Source: Hemileia vastatrix (lineage: Eukaryota > Basidiomycota > Pucciniomycetes > Pucciniales > Zaghouaniaceae). Taken from it: 64,000 nucleotides of DNA. Each line of letters starts with the position of its first letter. The stretch's first letter is position 1. The notes under the pieces were generated by a model. It did no database searches. It was not told where the DNA came from and saw only the letters and a list, made by a program, of their open reading frames with translations. Below are positions 32,701 to 44,906 of the stretch, in pieces. The DNA lies in contig JASXTE010000014.1 of the NCBI GenBank assembly GCA_030280995.1, positions 21,985,650-22,049,649 of the forward strand, read 5' to 3'. Made by a program: the position numbers and the translations under genes.

Positions 32701-34613
32701 TCTGGTAGGGTTGATTTAATGGCTTCAAAGTTGATTTGCTTGTCCTCTTCATCTTCGAGAGAATCTGTCGAGGGGATACCTGTATTGAGAGAGCAGAATT
32801 TGATTACTTCGAGGCAATTTAAATCCTCTTCGAGTGAAGTCATCAAGCTAGAAGGGTTAGCCAAATGCTCATTTAGGGGAAAAAAATCAGATGCTTGCAA
32901 GTCATCTGGCAGAGATTCGTCCTCTAGCAGGACGTTGTCAGGCGGGTTGTTTAACTCCCTATTGACCTGCATTGAAGAATCAGAAATATACTTAGAGCGT
33001 GGGGTGATCAATCCCTTAGTCCAATCAATTTCGGGATTCCAATGCGTTAAAAAGTCATGGCCAAGAATGGTATCGTCCATCCTTGGGGCGTCCAAGACTG
33101 ATAATTCCCACTCGAAGGGGGGAAAGTTCGGAAAGTTGAAAACCCATAAAACTTTCTTACTTACCCAATATTTGGGTTCCTCTGATTCGACCAAATAGAT
33201 TGGAGTTCGATCAACATCTGTGAATGTTAGTTGAAGCTTCTCGGCAAAAGATAAACTATCAAAAGAAATTGAAGCTCCAGAGTCTATAAGACAACTGAAG
33301 GGGATATCCTCCTTAAAAAGAATGAATATCAAGCGGTTTAAGGAAACTCCAGTCCTTAAGACATGGAGGTTCTGTGCACTATGGAGAGATAAGATAGTTT
33401 GCTTTGCACACAAGTAAACTATCTACTAGTTTTTTGACTTCGAACTAGTACCTTCTCTTTCCTTCAACTTTACACAGTCTTCCAACTTGTGCTTACCCCC
33501 ACAATACATACATAACCCATTATCTGCTTGTCTCTTCCTCTCAGCTTCATTAAGTTCCCCTTTAGGATCCAGTACTTTGCTGATATCGCCTGGGGTTGAG
33601 CCTTTTGGTCGAGGTTTATCCTTTCCCCTATTGGGTTTGCATTGAGTCGAGGAGGATTGATTTTGTCGTGGGTGTGAAGAAGATCCCGATTTAAAGTTAA
33701 GGCCTTGATATTTGTTGGCATATTGATGATGTTGAAGTTGTCCTTGATAAACGCCGTCAAGTTCGAGGGTTCAATCCATTAAATCAGTTAAAGTAGTCAT
33801 CTTCTGACTGTGAAGATTTAATTGATCCAGAATCCTCAAAGGAAGTCCTTTCTTGAAATGATACTTAAGGGAAGCATCATTCCAACCTACTCGAGTTTGA
33901 AGTGCTCTGAAGTTCGAGATATATTCAGAGGCTTTACCATTATCACTCATGCGAAGAAAATCAAGTTCAATTTCTGCGTTGTCAGTTTCATTAGGGTCCC
34001 CAAACAACGTAGAAAGTTGGTCTTCGAACTTTTCCCAATTATTGATAAGTAAGTGGGTTTCTGTCGAAGAACGCATGAGCAGATAAGGTTCAAACCATCT
34101 TGCTGCTTTCCCGGCTAGGAATGAAGAAGCGTAAACAACCTTTGATTGGTCGCTATTGAAGGTTTGAGGGTCATTATGGAACAGTAGCTTGCAGGTTTGC
34201 AAGAAGGGTCGCAATCTGTCGGGGTGATCTCCGTCAAATTTGTCAGGAGATTTCATAGAAGGAGTTTTGAACTTAGATTCTTCTGAAGACGTTGGATTTG
34301 AAAGGGTTTTCATGAAAAGTCTCATGAAATCTTCCAGAGAGTTAGATGGTCCAGGTTCTGAGGATTGACCAGAAGGGTGATTGGCTGGGGTGGATGGTGC
34401 CTCGTGCATTGTATCCTCTCCTTCTTCTTCATCACTAGAATCCTCAAAATTTTGTGGGATGTCTTCTACAGATTGAACTGAATGTTGCCGTTCCCTAAGG
34501 TCGAGTGGTTCCAAAGAGTGAGTGCGGGAAACAGACCTTGTGGCTGTTGGCCTTCCCCAAGCGCGAGCTCTAGTAGTAGCACCCGTAGGAGGAGTGCGTT
34601 GAACAGGTGCCAT
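29775..34613 (-). pseudogene. gag-pol: Single-frame Gag-Pol polyprotein of chromovirus C
   Basis: ATG at 34613 and the stop at 29775 are in one frame of 1613 codons with no indel. Domains in order: Gag (34613-33771), a zinc knuckle C-x2-C-x3-H-x4-C (about 33510), protease with LIDSGAS (about 33290), RT with YLDD (about 32140), RNase H, integrase with HHCC finger, D, D (SDRG) and E (GQTERVN), and a C-terminal chromodomain (EWEVSRIL to LVEWEGF to SWEP, 30020-29800). In-frame stops: TGA at 33771, 32547, 31734, 31215 and 30264, each preceded by T; TAA 32649, TAG 32631, and a double TAG at 33423-33428 between Gag and protease. The chromodomain class is known to steer insertion through histone marks. 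The five TGA fit decay of TCGA. Confidence 0.9.
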
Positions 34614-34670
34614 TTTAAAACTTTAAAAACACCTTAAGGGACGTAGTAGTGCAAAGAATGAGAACTATGG

Positions 34671-34684
34671 AGAATTAAATTATA
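34671..34684 (-). other. Self-priming site of chromovirus C
   Basis: Read in the element sense, TATAATTTAATTCT lies 1 nt after the 5' LTR. It is the exact complement of AGAATTAAATTATA in the LTR (35024 down to 35011), 35 nt past a TATA box, that is, at the expected RNA 5' end. No tRNA-like TGG start is present. This matches the self-priming mode known in the Tf1/sushi group of chromoviruses. Confidence 0.8.
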
Positions 34685-34685
34685 C

Positions 34686-35451
34686 TGTCACCGGACGACC
34701 TACGCACAAGGTCGAGGATGTTCCTGAAAGTGAGGTGAGGGATTTAGAAACCTCTTCGAAGCACAGAGGAATGGTTCGAGGAAGTGATTCGAAGGTCACT
34801 CGAAGTAAGAGCTACAGGTTTGAGGTATGTTCGAGAAGAATTATAAGATAGTTTCAAAGGTAATAGGAATTCTTAAGATCTCACGAAGGGTTTGAAACTC
34901 AATAATCAAAGATTTAGGATTTAGAAATGAATATTGAGAAAATAAAAGAAAGATACAATAACAATGATTTAACTTTAAAGATTTTACCACTATTAAATGT
35001 AAATACGTTTTATAATTTAATTCTAAGGAATATCAAACCAAATACCCAACCCTTTTATATCCTTTATTCCTCCTCGCATTGACCTCCCTCTCATCGCACC
35101 ATTCCCATACCATTGACCATTACTAACATACACTTAATCCCTCTTCGCTAATATCCGTCCATGCTCAATTTACCCCTTTTTAATTAATTAACAAACTTTC
35201 AATGAAAACTACTACTGTACTATTACGTTGATCCTAGCGCTGTGCGTCGCTTATTGAAAATGAGACTAAGGCACCCTATTGAGAGATTGACTAATTTAGA
35301 TTTAGAGTTTAGGCTAGCGCAGTTGAATAGTAAGTACACAAAGGGGAATCGCAGTTGCTATGGAGAATTGCTTTCTGCGCTTCGAGTATAGATTTAGAAC
35401 TCGATATTATTGATTTAATGAGCTGCTTTTGCCTCGAGTGTCACGTGGCGT
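34686..35451 (-). repeat. 5' LTR of C, split by element B
   Basis: The part left of B; the last bases are at 48258-48263 (with the GCGT duplication 48254-48257). Total length is 772 bp, as in the left LTR. CpG sites lost in the left copy are retained here. Confidence 0.9.
35024..35059 (-). promoter_or_regulatory. Core promoter and predicted RNA start of C
   Basis: In the element sense TATAAAA (35059-35053) is followed 35 nt later by AGAATTAAATTATA starting at 35024. Complementarity to the priming site predicts the 5' end of the RNA at or very near 35024. Confidence 0.65.
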
Positions 35452-36575
35452 TGTGGTAGCCTAAAGTTTAGTACGGCACCTAAATATGTAAATGGAGTTA
35501 TTACGGCGTGCAAGATTGGCGTTATTATTTTTTTTTATAAAAGGGTTTTATTTAATTTATTTGAGTTTTAAATATGAAGAAATTGGTCACGAGCGAATGC
35601 CTACACGAAAACAATTTATTTTACGGAGAAAACTTATTTTTACGGTCTGAAAAATTTATAAGTATTAAGTCGAGTCACTCAAGAACCTTGGGAAATTTTC
35701 CCAGAATTTTTACTATTTTTCTTATATTTTTAAATGAATTTTAAAGTTTTATAGAAATATTTACGTTTTCAAAAATTACTTAAATTTGATGAATTTTCAC
35801 GGGGTAATTAGAGGTGCGCAGACTACGAAAATTAGTTTGGTAGGTAGAAGGGAAGTAGCTCTATTATGTGTAATATTTCTAGATTTTTTATTATAGTTTT
35901 AAGGTTCTAAATTGAGTCCGGAAGTCCGGACGGACTCCGTTTCGACTCCGTACGGACTCCGTACGGACTCCGTACGGGCTCCGGATTGACTCTGGAAGAG
36001 CTCTGGAGGGGAAAACTTAGGCACGTGACTAGGAATACTTAAGCGCTTCTCAAACTCGAAATTGAGAGGGGGGACAGATCATACAGCTTAATCATTAACT
36101 ACCACGGTCTCATTTTTTATTACTCAACAAATTTAAATAAATTTGTAATACCCTTATAACTTTATATTTTTATATTTAACATTTTAGAAATACTATTCAA
36201 CAGTTTAAATAACACTTCATACAGGGTATCTTTAGAAAGGTCTTCGTCACTGGGACTTGATTATTGCTGTCTCATAAAAATTAAAAATATTATAAAAACA
36301 TAAAAGTCAATCTTTTCAGATCTTTCACTGGTACACCTTAATTGTTGTTATCAGTATTTCTTTCTCAACAGCCACTTTCTTTTAATCTCAATAAGCGTTA
36401 ATTATTTTAGAGTTTCATTATTTTTATCAATCAGATCTAAGTAGATTGGTTAGCTTAGTGATTTAGAATTCCCATTTTGTTATTTTATTGGAAGGACGGG
36501 GTTTTCAGCTAAATCCACATATCTCCTCCGGATTCTGCTTACAGCAAGGCGACTGTAAGAGTTTACCTTACCATA
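35452..36575 (+). repeat. 5' LTR of B
   Basis: 1124 bp, ends as in A. The GACTCCGTACG block has two units more than the 3' LTR. Confidence 0.92.
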
Positions 36576-36577
36576 GT

Positions 36578-36594
36578 TGGCGCCCAACGTGGGG
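36578..36594 (+). other. Primer binding site of B
   Basis: TGGCGCCCAACGTGGGG, identical to that of A and 2 nt from the LTR. Leader hairpins follow at about 36650 and 36699. Confidence 0.8.
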
Positions 36595-36752
36595 TTCGAT
36601 TTCTCTAGCTTTCTTTAAAAGACTTACTTGGATCAAGAACGTTATTAGCCTGCAAGAGGCTTATTTTCTGGAACTCTAATTGGATTTTAGTTATTGGCCT
36701 GCAAGAGGCTTGTTATTTTATCGATTGTTAACGCTTTTCATTACTTATTGGG

Positions 36753-39362
36753 ATGTCTTCTTCTGCTGTTGCTTCTGGATCTTCTAACCCTCTTACTCCC
36801 TCAGTTAGAATTGTTTCTTGGGATGGCCCAAAGTTTGATGGGGAGGAGGTTAAATGATTCATTAGCAGGTATGAAGCTGCTGCTGCTGTTGATGGTGCTT
36901 CTCATGTGGATATGGTGAAGCAAGTTAGATTTTTTATTGCCGATAGGGAGGTGGAAAAAGAGGTTATTGCTATGCAGGCATTCAAGGACAAGGATTGGGT
37001 TAAGCTTTCTAAAGCTATGGTTGATAGATGGGGTGTTAGGTTTACTATGATGGACCTCAATAAAATTGTTGGAGACTGGAAAGCAAAAGGTGGTGTTTCT
37101 TCTATGGCTGACTTCAAAAAGCTCTGTGTTCAGTTTGATGAAGTGGTGGAATATCTCATACTGGTGGACGAGTTAGTGCATGAGAACCAAGCAAAAGATT
37201 TGTTTTGGTCAGCATGCAGCAGGGATATTCGTATGGACGTCTTGAAGGATCTTTCAAGAAAAGATTTGATGAAGGAACTGCCTAATGGTGAGCAGAAACT
37301 GCCGGCTCTGGAGGTTATCAAAGAGAACATTCAGGCCCATCTCAAGTTATTGGCGTTGGACAAATATCAAGAGTCATGCACTCAATATGTTAGCAAGGTT
37401 AGCGAAGTTTTGGCCGAAAACAATGATATTATGGTCAAAGCCCAGGAGGCCAAGAAGGCACAAATGGGATTACCGGCTGCTAAAGTTGAGGGCAATGTAG
37501 ACAATAAGATGGTCGATCACTTGGCCGATTTAACGAAACAATTAAAAATATTTGTTCAAGAGACTCAGAAGGCCAATAAGGCCCCAATCGCTTCTTCGTC
37601 GACATCGACTTCTTATCAGTCTAGAGGTTATGAACGTCGAAATTATAATGGCAATAACAACGGTAACCGCTTCCCAGGCAATGGGAGAAATGGTGGGAAT
37701 GGTGGTAATGGATATAGAGGTGGCTATGATGAGCCAAAGGTGTGCTCCTATTGTAATAGGAGAGGGCATAGAGCAACAGTTTGTTTTGCTCTTGATAAGG
37801 ATATGGATGCTGGGCGAGTTTTATTTGATGGTAAAGTTTATAAATTTCCTGATGGTTTGTTCATCAAGCCCAGTGATGGACAGTCTCCTTCTGATTTGGT
37901 CAGAAGAAGTTTAACGGCTGAAAGGAGAGCCAGATTTGAAGAGGTGACGGATGAAGATGTTAATGCCAAGAGTGGCAAAAATGGTAATGGTAATGGTGGT
38001 AAAGCTGACAAGGGCAAGGAGAAAGAGGTCAGTAAAGCCACATTTTCTACTTCTTTTGGTGGTTTAGAGCTGGCGACGGTTGCCCAGGTGGAGGGCAGCT
38101 GTATGGCTGGCGAATACGATGTTAATGCTGCTAGAAGAGCAGCCGCTACTAAGGCGAAAAGTAGCATTCAGAGCCAATTGAGGGCTAATCCTGGCAAGGC
38201 TAATAACAAAGTGAACCCTTACTCTAAGGACAAGATTTCTAGTGCCCAAACTGCCGCCAACAAATTGAACCCTTACTCTAAGGACGAATTATATAAAATG
38301 CAGAAGATGATTGCTGATATGGGGCCCCCTAGTTATGGCAAGTTTGATTTAAATGGTGAGCCTTTGCCAGAGGATGATTCGGATTCTGAGGAGGACGTAC
38401 CGTTGGCGTCTCTACCCAGACCAAGTTTTAGCGGTCCCATCCCAATGGAGGGAGTAAGAAGGACTAGCGATGGATCAGGATTAGTGCAAGAAGCTGGTGA
38501 CGGAGTTAGGGTTATAGAAAGTGAAGATGTTATAATGGGGGGTGAAGATGGCTCGGTTGGACCTCAAGAGGTACCCAGGGCCAAGGTTGTTAAATCAAAG
38601 GTCCAGTATGAGCGGCCAGTAGTTTCTGGTCAAGCTAATGCGATGGACGCAGTTTTGAATAGGGTGAATCAACTTCAGATTCCCTTATCTTTGGGGGAGT
38701 TATTTACGATTAGTCCGGCGCTTGCTGAAAAGCAAAAGAAGCATTTGACGAGGCGTCGGGTTTCCACTGGAGAGGTGGAATATATTTGTGAAAATGCTGA
38801 AAAGTTTGGGGAAGATGTAGATACACATTTTTCCGCTCCCCTGGGTTACCTGGTGGTAACTCTAAATGGTAAAGAAGTAAAGGCCTTGGTCGATTCAGGG
38901 TCTCAAATTAATTTAATTTCATTGGAGCAAGCGACGAGTATAGGCTTGCCAATTAAAAGTGGAACTGGGGGAAACCTCAGAGGTATTGGAGGGCATGCAA
39001 CAGAGCTGATGGGTACAGCTGAGCATGTCAGGTTAGGAATTGGTGGATCTGTTGGTAAGGTTCACTTTTATGTGGCCAGAGGAGCAGTCAAAACTGTTCT
39101 TGGTGGTCCATTTTTGATGGATTTTGAGGCCAGGATAGGGTATCAAGCTGGCATGGGGATTAGATTGGAGATCACTGGTGAAGATATGCGGAGGTTACAT
39201 ATGCGGTTAGCACCTCCTGGAGATGAAGGTTGGGAAACACGGCCAGGGATTACTACACTGTGCCAGTGTTGTGTTTGCACCAAGAAGCGGCATATTAAAC
39301 GAACGGCTTCTGGTGAATTATGTTTATTGGAAGGGGATGAATGCCCTCATTTTTTGGGGTAG
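36753..39362 (+). pseudogene. gag-pro: Gag-protease of B with one stop
   Basis: Colinear with the 869-residue A protein from ATG 36753. Codon 35, TGG in A, is TGA here (36855-36857), a G-to-A change; otherwise the frame is open to TAG 39360. The zinc knuckle (CSYCNRRGHRATVC), protease VDSGS and the Cys-rich tail CQCCVCTKKRH are intact. A start at a later ATG such as 36906 would lack the first 51 residues. Differences from A are scattered substitutions, a few per hundred residues. Confidence 0.9.
39350..39356 (+). promoter_or_regulatory. -1 ribosomal frameshift site of B
   Basis: T TTT TTG then GGG TAG, as in A. After the slip the frame is open without a break to 41050. Confidence 0.8.
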
Positions 39363-42300
39363 CAGGGGCTGATCACTCTAATGTTGTAATCTCTCCTCAG
39401 GATGAGATCCCGGATTGCAATAGGTCAGCTCACTTGGAGATAATTCAAGTGGATTCTCAATTATTTTCTGTTAATATTACTTTGGAGTGCAAATACGTTA
39501 TGGACTTTTCTATATGTTTATTGGATTTACCCTGTTTTTCTATAAAATTTAAAAACGGTGAAAAAGGCAAAATGGGCCAAATTAGGTTGGATAAAAATTG
39601 GAAGGGTATGTTTATGGACCTCCAGCAAGAGGGTAAACTGCAAAAATTACATCAAAACTCGATTAAAAATCTCAGTATAAGTAAAACACAAAAAAATAAC
39701 TTATGTGAAAATGTTATTCGGGACCTCCAGCAAGAGGTTAAACTGCAATTATCTCCTTCTATTTTGGACCTCCAGCAAGAGGGTAAACTGCAATTATCTC
39801 ATCAAAATCAAATAAAAAATCTCAGTATAATTAAAACACAAAAAAATAATTTTTGTGAAAATTCAATTCCGGTCCTCCAGCAAGAGGTTAAACTGCCGAC
39901 TTTCTTTACGGGTGATTTACTGTTGGATAAGGGAAGCAAAGGTGTTGGAAAATCTGTTTATAAATTAGACGAGGGAAAGGAGAAAAGGGTAAAATTTAAA
40001 AATGAAATAAAATATTTTTCTAATTTCTCTTATTCCAATTCTGGCGATGAAGAAGATTCATTTGATGAAAGTTTTAATGGCGATACAAAAGAAAATGTTT
40101 TACCTCAAGTTAATTTAGATGTGGACGCAGCCAAATATAAGAAAGTAGCAAATAAAGTTCAACCTATTAATGAGCCGCTACCTGCTGAATTAAATCCACC
40201 TTTGAGAAGACCAAGGTTATCAAGAAATCCTTATGAAAGTCCCTTGGTAAAGAATCCGCCTGAATTTTCTGAGACGTCAAGAATCACTTTTGAGAGACTG
40301 GGTGTTGTTAATTTTGGACCTGATGGTTGGTTGTCTGGAGAAGAGAAGAAGTTGTTGTTGGATGTGATGGTCAAGCGAGAAAAGGCCATTGCTTTTGAAG
40401 AAGAGGAGAGGGGTGTGTTGAAGCATTCCTATGGGGAGCCTTACAAGATTCCTGTGGTATGTCATGAACCGTGGCAGCAGAAACCAATTCCTATTCCAGC
40501 TGCATTGAAAGAAGCTTATATCGAAGTTGTCAGAGAACGGATACGCACTGGACTGTATGAGCAATCAACGTCAAGTTATTCTAGTCCGGTATTTTGTATC
40601 AAGAAACCGAATGGCAAGCTTAGAGTTGTTCATGATCTTAGGGAATTAAATAGGGTTACAATAAAGGATGCTGGGATACCACCTAGTGCTGAGGAGTTTG
40701 TTGAAGCGTTTGCAGGGAGAGTGTGTTATGGATTGGGAGATATTATGGGTGGATATGATGAGAGAGAGTTACATCCGGACTCAAGGCCTCTCACTACATT
40801 TGATACGCCACTTGGACGTTTACAGTTAACAAGATTACCTCAAGGAGCAACAAATTCGGTTGCAGTTTATCAAGCTCAGATGGCTTGGATCCTTCAAGAT
40901 GAAATTCCACAATATGCTGGAATCTTTATAGATGATGGAGGAATTAAGGGACCAACAACCGACTATGATAACCAGGTGTTGGAAGAGAATCCCGGGATAC
41001 GCAAATTCATTTGGGAGTTTGCAATTACTTTAGAAAGAATCTTGTTTTGAATTGAAGAGGCTGGTTTAACTATTTCAGGTTCAAAATTTTCCTGTTGTGT
41101 GCCAGCCTTAGAAATATTAGGCCATGTGGTATGTAGAGAGGGTAGGATTATGTCCAAGAAGAAAGTTAACAAAATTCAGTCCTGGCCAAGACCCAAGAAT
41201 ACGACCGAAGTTAGAGGGTTTTTAGGCGTTTGCGTATATGTTAGAATGTTTATTAAGGACTTTTCTTCATTGGCAGCTCCATTGAGACGGTTAACAAGAA
41301 AGGATGCAGACTGGGAGTGGGATGAAGAGTGTGAGAAGGCGTTTGTGAAGTTGAAGGAGGTTGTGGGGAAGGATTTAGTCCTGCACAAGTTGGATTATGG
41401 AAAAGATGCTGGCAGAATTTATTTAGCAGTTGATTCAAGTCAGGTTGCAGCTGGGGCCGTTTTGTCTCAGATGGATAAAGCTGGTTACATCAGGCCAGTT
41501 AGGTATGAATCTGTAGTATTTACTGAGGTCGAATCAAGATATTCTCAACCAAAATTGGAATTATGTGGTGTGGCAAAAATACTGAAGAAACTTCAGCATA
41601 TTTTGTGGGGGCAACATTTTGAGTTGCAAGTGGATGCGAAATCGTTAATCCAGATGATTAATTCCCCAAGTTTACCGAATGCACCCATGACGAGATGGGT
41701 AGCTTTTATTCAACATTTTTCATTTGATTTAGTTCATAAGCCTGGCAAGACTTTTACTATGCCAGATGGTTTATCAAGGAGACCACCCACTGAAGAAGAT
41801 TCAGACTCAGAAGAGTTTGATGAAGATATACCTATTATCAAAGCCAGCACTAAAGGAGCTGAAGTATTTCCATACCTCCCCCATGAGGTTAAACTGGCAG
41901 GACTATTGTGTTTAGATTATGATGATGATGACCTCCACCAAGAGGATAAACTGGAAAATAGTTTTTATGTTAATAAAGGTGTTGGAAAAGGTGTAGATAA
42001 ATTCGGCAGAGAGGAGGTAGAAGAAGATGTGGTGTATGTAGAGGAAAATGGATTGGTAGTGTGGGATAGTAGTAAATTAAGGAATGGTGTATATGTTGGA
42101 GAATTAGAGAATTTAAATAAAAGGGTGGATAAAGAGAAAGAGGTATTTTCAAATACGGTTTACGAAGGATCCAAAGGTTCAGAAGAAAAACGTCAACATA
42201 GCTCGATTAAAGATTCGTTTAGGGGTCAACGATTATTGGCTCATTCATGTGCAGGTGATATTGGTGATAGAGAAGTCCCTATTGATGTTATATTAATCGA

Positions 42301-43612
42301 TTTTCAAGATGAAGTCTGGGGTCAGACTGGTTTTTATTTTTTGTTAGTCAAATATTTGTTGACTTTAGAGAGGCCAGAAGATTGTGAAGACGATGAATGG
42401 GTGGCTATCAAGAGGAAGTCATCTACGTTTTACCTATCTGGTCGACGTTTAATGAGGAGGAGGTATCCAAATCCTCAAGTAGTTATAACTCAACAGAAGG
42501 GGCAAGAATTAGTTTTGAAATCACTGCATGAAGATCTTGGGCATAGAGGCGTTGGAGAAACGTTTAGAAGAATTTCTGATCGATTTTGGTGGCCTGGCAT
42601 GAAGATGGCTGTTAAACAGTGGGTTCAGTCATGCGAAGAATGTCAAAGACAAAGTTATTTAAGGCCAAAAGAACCTGGACGCGCGACCGGTGAATATACG
42701 CTCTTTGGAAGAGTTAGTTTTGATGCCGTTCATATAAAAGAGGGACGGTATAAATATTTAATTGTGGCCAGAGATGATTTATCTGGTTGGGTAGAGGCAG
42801 CGCCTCTTATTAATTTAACTGCCAAAAATGTGGCAGAATTTTTTTTGAATAATTGGGTATATAGGTATGGGGTGATGAAGTTGGTGACGGTAGATGGAGG
42901 TCCTGAATTTGGGACAGAGTTTAAAGAGGCCGAATTGAAAGTTGGATCAAAGGTTAGGGTAGCAACCCCATATTATCCTGAAGCTGAAGGCATGGTTGAA
43001 AGAGGGCATCAAGTTATCAAGGATGCTTTAGTTAAAATGTGTGGGACAAGTGCTGAAAAATGGAGGCACTATTTACCTTTAGTTTTATTTGCTGATTGAA
43101 TCACTGCCAAAAGGACGACCGGATTTTCACCTTATGAACTTGTTTTTGGACAGAAAGCAGTTTTACAGGTTGATTTAGAAGCTGAATCATATCTTGGAGT
43201 TGACTGGGACACGGTCAAAACTACTGAAGAATTATTGTGTGCAAGAATGATGCAGCTAGAAAAGAAAGAAGAATATTTAGAAAAGGCATATTCGCGGATG
43301 ATGAAGATCCGAAATCAATCAGTTAGATATTGGGATGAGCGGTTGGCACATCGATTAAGGAAACCTTTGAACCCGGGAGATATGGTCCTGGTGTATAATA
43401 GGAGTTTGGAAAGTCAGTGGGGAAAAATGTTTGCAGATAGGTGGAATGGACCGTATAAAATCAAGGAGCAAGTTTCCGGCGGTTCATATGTGCTAGAAGA
43501 GTTGGATGGAGTAGTATTGAAGAAGAGGGTAGCGGCCAATCAAGTGAAACGGTTCTATCCTAGAGGCACCAGGAGTGCCGAAGTCTTCCTCCGCAATGAG
43601 GATAAACTATGA
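39357..43612 (+). pseudogene. pol: Pol polyprotein of B, two TCGA-to-TTGA stops
   Basis: The frame is open from the slip to TGA 41048, where A reads CGA, then to TGA 43097, where A again reads CGA, then to the end at 43612. Domains are those of A: FIDD reverse transcriptase (about 40925), RNase H, HHCC finger and D, D, E integrase. The N-terminal repeat domain has four hairpin-motif copies (39619, 39724, 39769, 39874) against eight in A. Both stops are single C-to-T changes at TCGA, unlike the A lesions, so B has intact codons wherever A is broken. Confidence 0.9.
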
Positions 43613-43802
43613 AACTTCTTAAATTTTATGGATCCTCCGCAATGAGGATAAACTATGATATTGATGAAATTTTACGGATTCCTCTGAAATGAGGATAAAC
43701 TACAATTTTAATGACTTTTATTAAATTTATACCTCCGCAACAAGGATAAACTAAGATATCAACGAAATTTTATGGATTCCTCCGCAACGAGTATAAACTA
43801 TC
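43588..43802 (+). repeat. Hairpin-motif repeats in B 3' region
   Basis: Copies at 43588 (overlapping the pol stop), about 43634, about 43681 (degenerate), about 43732 and about 43779, with CCTC/GAGG stems. One fewer than in A. An AGTC/GACT copy follows at about 44128. Confidence 0.85.
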
Positions 43803-44019
43803 TTCTTATTTTTATCAAAAATACTTTACTATCATTACACTGCATAGGGGCGATGAAACTGTGATGAAACATAACGAAATTCAAGAAGACCTTCTTTGAA
43901 ATTTTCAAAAAACTTAAAATACTTAAAATATGGGTGAAGATAGTGTTGGAAAATTTTTTAAAATTTTTTGGAAGAAGTGTTCACAGGGGAACCTTCTTAA
44001 TTTAATATTGGCAAGTGTG

Positions 44020-44060
44020 GGGGTAATTGATGGGCTGGCTGCTCTATAAACAATTACCCC
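44020..44060 (+). ncRNA. Conserved 10-bp-stem RNA hairpin in B
   Basis: Same stem and loop as 23647-23687 in A, with one loop base changed. Confidence 0.75.
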
Positions 44061-44579
44061 ATAATGTTCGTTTCCAAAATTTTCCCTGTTTCTAGTTGAA
44101 TCCTGGCTTTGTCTTTTAATTTTAGGAAGTCCACTAAGACTATAAACTGGAACGAATCAAGAGACACCGCTCTCAACGCCGGATTCAAGATTTTCTTATT
44201 TTGTTTTTGATTTTTTTTATGTTATATTGTGATTTCTTTTCTTTAATATATATTATGAATTATTGTAAAGGTGATGCTCACTGGTGGTCTCTAATCATTT
44301 TTATAAATTGGAGGGAGCCCACCCAGTGATCATCATTATAAAAAATTATCTGCTAAAAACTTTCATTTATTTTCTTTTCTTTTCAATTTCTTAAAATTGT
44401 GTAACCACATCAAGTTGCACTTGGATGTGGGTATGATGTCGAGGGTACGGCTCATCAAATGGCCGGGGGGCATCTTTTAAAATTTTATTTTGAAATTTTT
44501 TTATTACTTTTTTATCCTTCTTTTCACATTCGTTTATCTTTCTTTGAAAATTAAATTTTAACTTTTATTTCAAAACTAT
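44061..44579 (+). other. Structured non-coding 3' region of B
   Basis: Counterpart of 23688-24233 in A; the same paired segments are present. No gene. Confidence 0.5.
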
Positions 44580-44822
44580 TTTTTTTAAAAAAAAAATCTT
44601 TTATTTTAAATGGTAAAAAAAAAAAATAAAATAATAATAAAATAACTAAATAAAAATAAAAAATAAAAAAATAAAAAAAAAATAAAAAAAAAAAATAATA
44701 AAAATAAAAATAAAAAAATAAAAAATAAAAAAAAAAAAAAAAAAAAAATAATAAAAAAAAAAATATAAAAAAATAAAAATAAAAAATAAAAATAAAAAAA
44801 AAAAAAAAAATAATAATAAAAG
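44580..44822. repeat. A-rich low-complexity tract of B
   Basis: About 240 bp of A-runs with ATAAAA units; the sequence may be unreliable in length. Confidence 0.9.
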
Positions 44823-44906
44823 GTATTTTAGTTTTAGGTAGTTTAGATGTTTATATTTTATTTTTCAAACATTATTCAAGAAAGCTACATACCAGGAAGA
44901 ACACCA

